From Myxococcales bacterium (GTDB taxonomy: Bacteria; Myxococcota_A; Polyangia; Polyangiales; Polyangiaceae), in NCBI GenBank assembly GCA_016706225.1, contig JADJKB010000023.1:1-64000 (forward strand): a stretch of 64,000 bases of DNA, written 5' to 3'. Shown here piece after piece: positions 61,943-64,000 of this stretch. Position 1 is the stretch's first letter, and each line of letters opens with the position of its first letter. The notes under the pieces were generated by a model that was not told where the DNA came from, made no database searches, and was given only the letters and a program-made list of their open reading frames with translations. A program made the translations under genes and the position numbers.

Positions 61943-62890
61943 ATGCGAACTTACACGGTCCTCGGCTCGGTCTGTGGAGCGAGTCTCCTGCTCTGGGTCT
62001 CCACTGCTGGGGCGCAAGAATGCGTGCCGGCATGCGCTGCCGGATCGGTCTGCCAGGCGGGAGTGTGTGTGGCGCCTCCGCCTCCGCCGCCCGCGCCCGC
62101 CGAGACCCCGCCGGCGCCCCCACCTGCCGCCCCCGCCGCCGCTCCGCCTGCAGCTCCACCCGCTGGCGCACCACCGCCGGCGGCGCCGCCCTACGCGGCA
62201 CCGCAACCCGGCGCATCACCCGCAGCAAGCGGCGCCGCGGCTGCTCCCGCCGCTGCCGCCCACAAAGTGCGCTCTGGCTTCGCCGCCGTGGTGCGCGCCG
62301 GGTACATCGTCACGGGCAGCGGGGAGCGCGACACGAAGTGCACGGGCTCGGACTGTCCGAGCATACGTACCGAGGACTACGACGACAAGTCGGGGCTGGT
62401 GCTCGGCGCGGACTTCTTCGGTCACCTGTCCCCGCAGTTCCGACTCGGCGGGGGTCTGCTCTTCGCGCCGAACACGAAGATGGAGACCTCGGATGGCAGC
62501 GCCAAGGTCGGCAGTGATCTCTCGCTCTTGGCCATTGGAGAGGGTGTGTTCGACGTCGGGCCCACGACGGCCCTGGCGCTGCGGTTGTTCGTGGGGCCGG
62601 CCATCGTCATCGCGGGCTCCGACTTGAAAGACGAGAACGACTCCATCAACGACAGCTGCAAACAGGTCAACTGCAAGTTCGACGAGGGGTCGAACGCTGC
62701 ACTGAGCTACGGCGTCGGGGGCGGAGTCATCGTGGACGTCGGCTCTGTCGCCCTGCGTTTCGATCTGCTTCAGCAGTGGTACAGCGGCAAAGGGCGCAAG
62801 GTCGACTACTCGGGCAGCGGTGTCGATGCCACGATCGAGGAGGAGATCAGCGGCAGTCGTACCCTCGTGGCGGTCGGCCTCGATTTCTGA
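61943..62890 (+). CDS. outer-membrane beta-barrel protein with Ala/Pro-rich linker
   Basis: A 315-residue exported protein: signal peptide ending near STAGAQ, then a small Cys segment (CVPACAAGSVCQAGVC) and an Ala/Pro linker (about 40-110). The barrel part follows, with strands such as FAAVVRAGYIVTGSG, LVLGADFFGHL and ALSYGVGGGVIVDV, closing with TLVAVGLDF, whose terminal Phe is typical of BAM substrates. The plan parallels the barrel protein at 55801-56679 but the sequences differ. GGAGGG sits six bases before the ATG at 61943. Function unknown. It is the last intact gene before the degraded right end. Confidence 0.85.
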   Translation: MRTYTVLGSVCGASLLLWVSTAGAQECVPACAAGSVCQAGVCVAPPPPPPAPAETPPAPPPAAPAAAPPAAPPAGAPPPAAPPYAAPQPGASPAASGAAAAPAAAAHKVRSGFAAVVRAGYIVTGSGERDTKCTGSDCPSIRTEDYDDKSGLVLGADFFGHLSPQFRLGGGLLFAPNTKMETSDGSAKVGSDLSLLAIGEGVFDVGPTTALALRLFVGPAIVIAGSDLKDENDSINDSCKQVNCKFDEGSNAALSYGVGGGVIVDVGSVALRFDLLQQWYSGKGRKVDYSGSGVDATIEEEISGSRTLVAVGLDF

Positions 62891-62934
62891 TCGAAAACAC
62901 ATCTCCGTCGGGCCGAAGAGCGCGGGGGCAGTCG

Positions 62935-62954
62935 GAGCTGGCTCACCCCAGCTC
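62935..62954. terminator. hairpin after the barrel gene, weak terminator candidate
   Basis: A 7-bp perfect stem GAGCTGG/CCAGCTC with a 6-base loop lies 45 bases after the barrel gene stop, between converging reading frames. There is no T-run on either side, so intrinsic termination is doubtful. Confidence 0.3.
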
Positions 62955-62973
62955 GCTCCGCGGCGTTGCTGAG

Positions 62974-63056
62974 TCAGGCCGCGCGCCGACGACGCGCGAG
63001 CCCGATGGCCGCAGCGAGAACCAGCCACGCAAGATCGGAGCGCGCCGGATTGTCAC
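62974..63056 (-). pseudogene. remnant of a MYXO-CTERM-like protein tail
   Basis: Minus-strand codons ending at the stop at 62974 read SDLAWLVLAAAIGLARRRRAA: a single hydrophobic helix followed by an arginine cluster, the layout of a MYXO-CTERM sorting tail. The expected CGC box and any coherent upstream domain are missing; the frame upstream (to 63204) is antisense to the GST remnant. It looks like the 3' end of a surface-protein gene whose body has been deleted. The call rests on a short segment and is tentative. Confidence 0.4.
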
Positions 63057-63079
63057 CCTGGTGCCAGCCCGCCGCCCTT

Positions 63080-63694
63080 TCAACACCGCTGCGGATGGCC
63101 AGTCGATCTCGAGCGGTGTTCATCGAACATCCGCAGCGCGAACGCGCCGGCCGGATGCGCGCGGTAGCTCGCGACCAATGCCCGCACGGGCTCCGGAAGC
63201 TCATCCGGCGTGGGCAGCGGCACGCCGTAGTTTCGAGGGCAGGTCAGCGCCGCCGCCATACAAGCAAACGTCAGATCGGCGGCCGTGAAACGCTCGCCAA
63301 CCAAGAATCTCTTTCCACCCGCGAGACGCTCTCCGACCTCGTCGAACACGCGGTCCACCACCGCGCGGCCCGCCCGCTCCGTGTCCGCGCTGATGTCCAG
63401 ATAAAGAATAGCGCGATTGCGGGAGCGGGCCCACGGTTCAGCCGGCGCGTGTGAGTACGAGGCCAACAAGGTGGCGCCCGGTGCCGCAATCGTCGAGTTG
63501 GACGGAGCCGCTGGTGCGGCGCCGGGATGGGGCCACAGGTCGCTATGGAGAAATTGCCCGCCCGGCTCGACGTCGAGGGGCTCGGCGGGGCCGGGTCGGT
63601 TGCGATGAGGCGGCATCCGGAGGTGGTCCGAGGGTCGAGCGGAGGGAAGACCGCGCGGTGATTCCGCTCGTAGGATGGACGTGGGCATGACCAC
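63080..63694 (-). pseudogene. truncated glutathione S-transferase-like gene
   Basis: The last 110 or so of 204 codons resemble a GST C-terminal helical domain: VVDRVFDEVGERLAGGKRFL, VGERFTAADLTFACMAAALT, PRNYGVPLP and SYRAHPAGAFALRMFDEHR. The preceding 90 codons do not match the thioredoxin-fold N-domain that should carry the glutathione-binding site and are rich in Pro/Arg, like random translation of GC-rich DNA. I infer that the 5' part was lost or scrambled, plausibly by the adjacent IS91-family element. A functional stand-alone C-domain is unlikely. Confidence 0.6.
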
Positions 63695-63748
63695 TCGAGC
63701 GAGCGGCCAATGGGTGATGACTGCGGTGCTTGGCTGAAGTGGTCATGC
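63685..63748. mobile_element. inverted repeat flanking the transposase 3' end, possible IS91-type terminus
   Basis: The 11-bp arms GCATGACCACT (63685-63695) and AGTGGTCATGC (63738-63748) are perfect complements 42 bases apart, and the right arm contains the transposase stop codon. IS91-family elements lack terminal inverted repeats of the usual kind but carry hairpin-forming ori/ter ends, so this may be one end of the element. Confidence 0.45.
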
Positions 63749-64000
63749 CGCTTTCGGAGGGGCTCGGGCGTCGAAAGCCGAGCGCGGCAACGGCCGGCGC
63801 TCGAGCGCACGACGGCCACAACAGCGGCAGCAGTCGATTTCGATGCCGGTCAGGATGCGGATCACTTCGCGCCACTTGGCGGCGCGCAGAGGGTTGGAGG
63901 AGCTGGGCGAAGCGGTGGGGTTCGGAGCGGATTTGGCCGGTAGTAGCTGTCGCGCGGTTTCGAGTCGGCCGGTGGCGTGGCTCGCCGACACCAGCCCGTA
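63743..64000 (-). mobile_element. IS91-family transposase, C-terminal fragment (runs off window)
   Basis: Minus-strand codons from the window edge to the stop at 63743 read YGLVSASHATGRLETARQLL, a linker, then WREVIRILTGIEIDCCRCCG followed by a basic tail. The YGL-x-R-L-x-AR-x-LL segment followed by a LTG...C-x-x-C-G zinc-knuckle-like end is the C-terminus of IS91/IS801-type Y2 rolling-circle transposases, which replicate single-stranded and can carry neighbouring DNA. The catalytic part lies outside the window, so whether the copy is intact is unknown. The frame is open at the edge. Confidence 0.7.

Overview
The window reads as a chromosomal segment of a large-genome, high-GC myxobacterium, most likely of the Sorangium/Polyangium side of the group. 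The evidence is a MYXO-CTERM surface protein (36140-37765), many small lipoproteins with Ala/Pro/Ser-rich linkers, outer-membrane barrels with proline-rich N-termini, frequent GTG starts with GTGA/ATGA stop-start overlaps, and a near-complete absence of intergenic space. About 50 protein genes are supported. I saw no rRNA, tRNA, CRISPR array, prophage or plasmid backbone. No gene-free stretch exceeds 300 bases, except the degenerate right end.

Layout. 1-3 kb: pntAB transhydrogenase (minus strand; the pntB stop lies just outside). 3-7 kb: a secreted barrel-like protein, two hotdog thioesterases, a lysine-rich Spy-like protein with a clear terminator, and a PLP threonine/serine dehydratase. 7-17 kb: a FIST-domain protein, a PQQ-propeller lipoprotein, an anchored alpha/beta hydrolase, a UbiB-like kinase translationally coupled to a zinc metallopeptidase lipoprotein, an HD protein and an EEP phosphatase lipoprotein. 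17-26 kb: a 1475-residue TamB-like protein, a lipase-like lipoprotein, an alkyl-DHAP-synthase-like flavoenzyme, QueD and a BFD-like ferredoxin. 26-34 kb: TlpA-like thioredoxin, a hybrid histidine kinase, an unusual folded intergenic element, an orphan ExbD, a radical SAM protein, a LeuA-family synthase and glutamate dehydrogenase. 34-41.5 kb: a DUF4846 lipoprotein coupled to a DNA methyltransferase, the MYXO-CTERM protein, and a 1207-residue fusion of a DUF255 (YyaL/SSP411) protein with an aldo/keto reductase.

41.5-51.4 kb is the most distinctive block: a small EamA transporter, GtrA, a GT21 ceramide-glucosyltransferase-like enzyme, a membrane AlkP-superfamily protein with a Thr nucleophile, a TerB protein, and two tandem large polytopic AlkP-superfamily proteins whose layout resembles eukaryotic GPI ethanolamine-phosphate transferases. 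I infer a glycolipid synthesis and phospho-decoration locus.

51-57 kb holds envelope lipoproteins (FGE-like, CapA, L,D-transpeptidase) and a barrel. 57-62 kb is the oxidative pentose-phosphate operon zwf-opcA-pgl followed by ugd; opcA is split by an apparent frameshift near 58929. The right end (62.9-64 kb) is gene debris: a MYXO-CTERM-like tail, a truncated glutathione S-transferase and the C-terminus of an IS91-family transposase that runs off the window.
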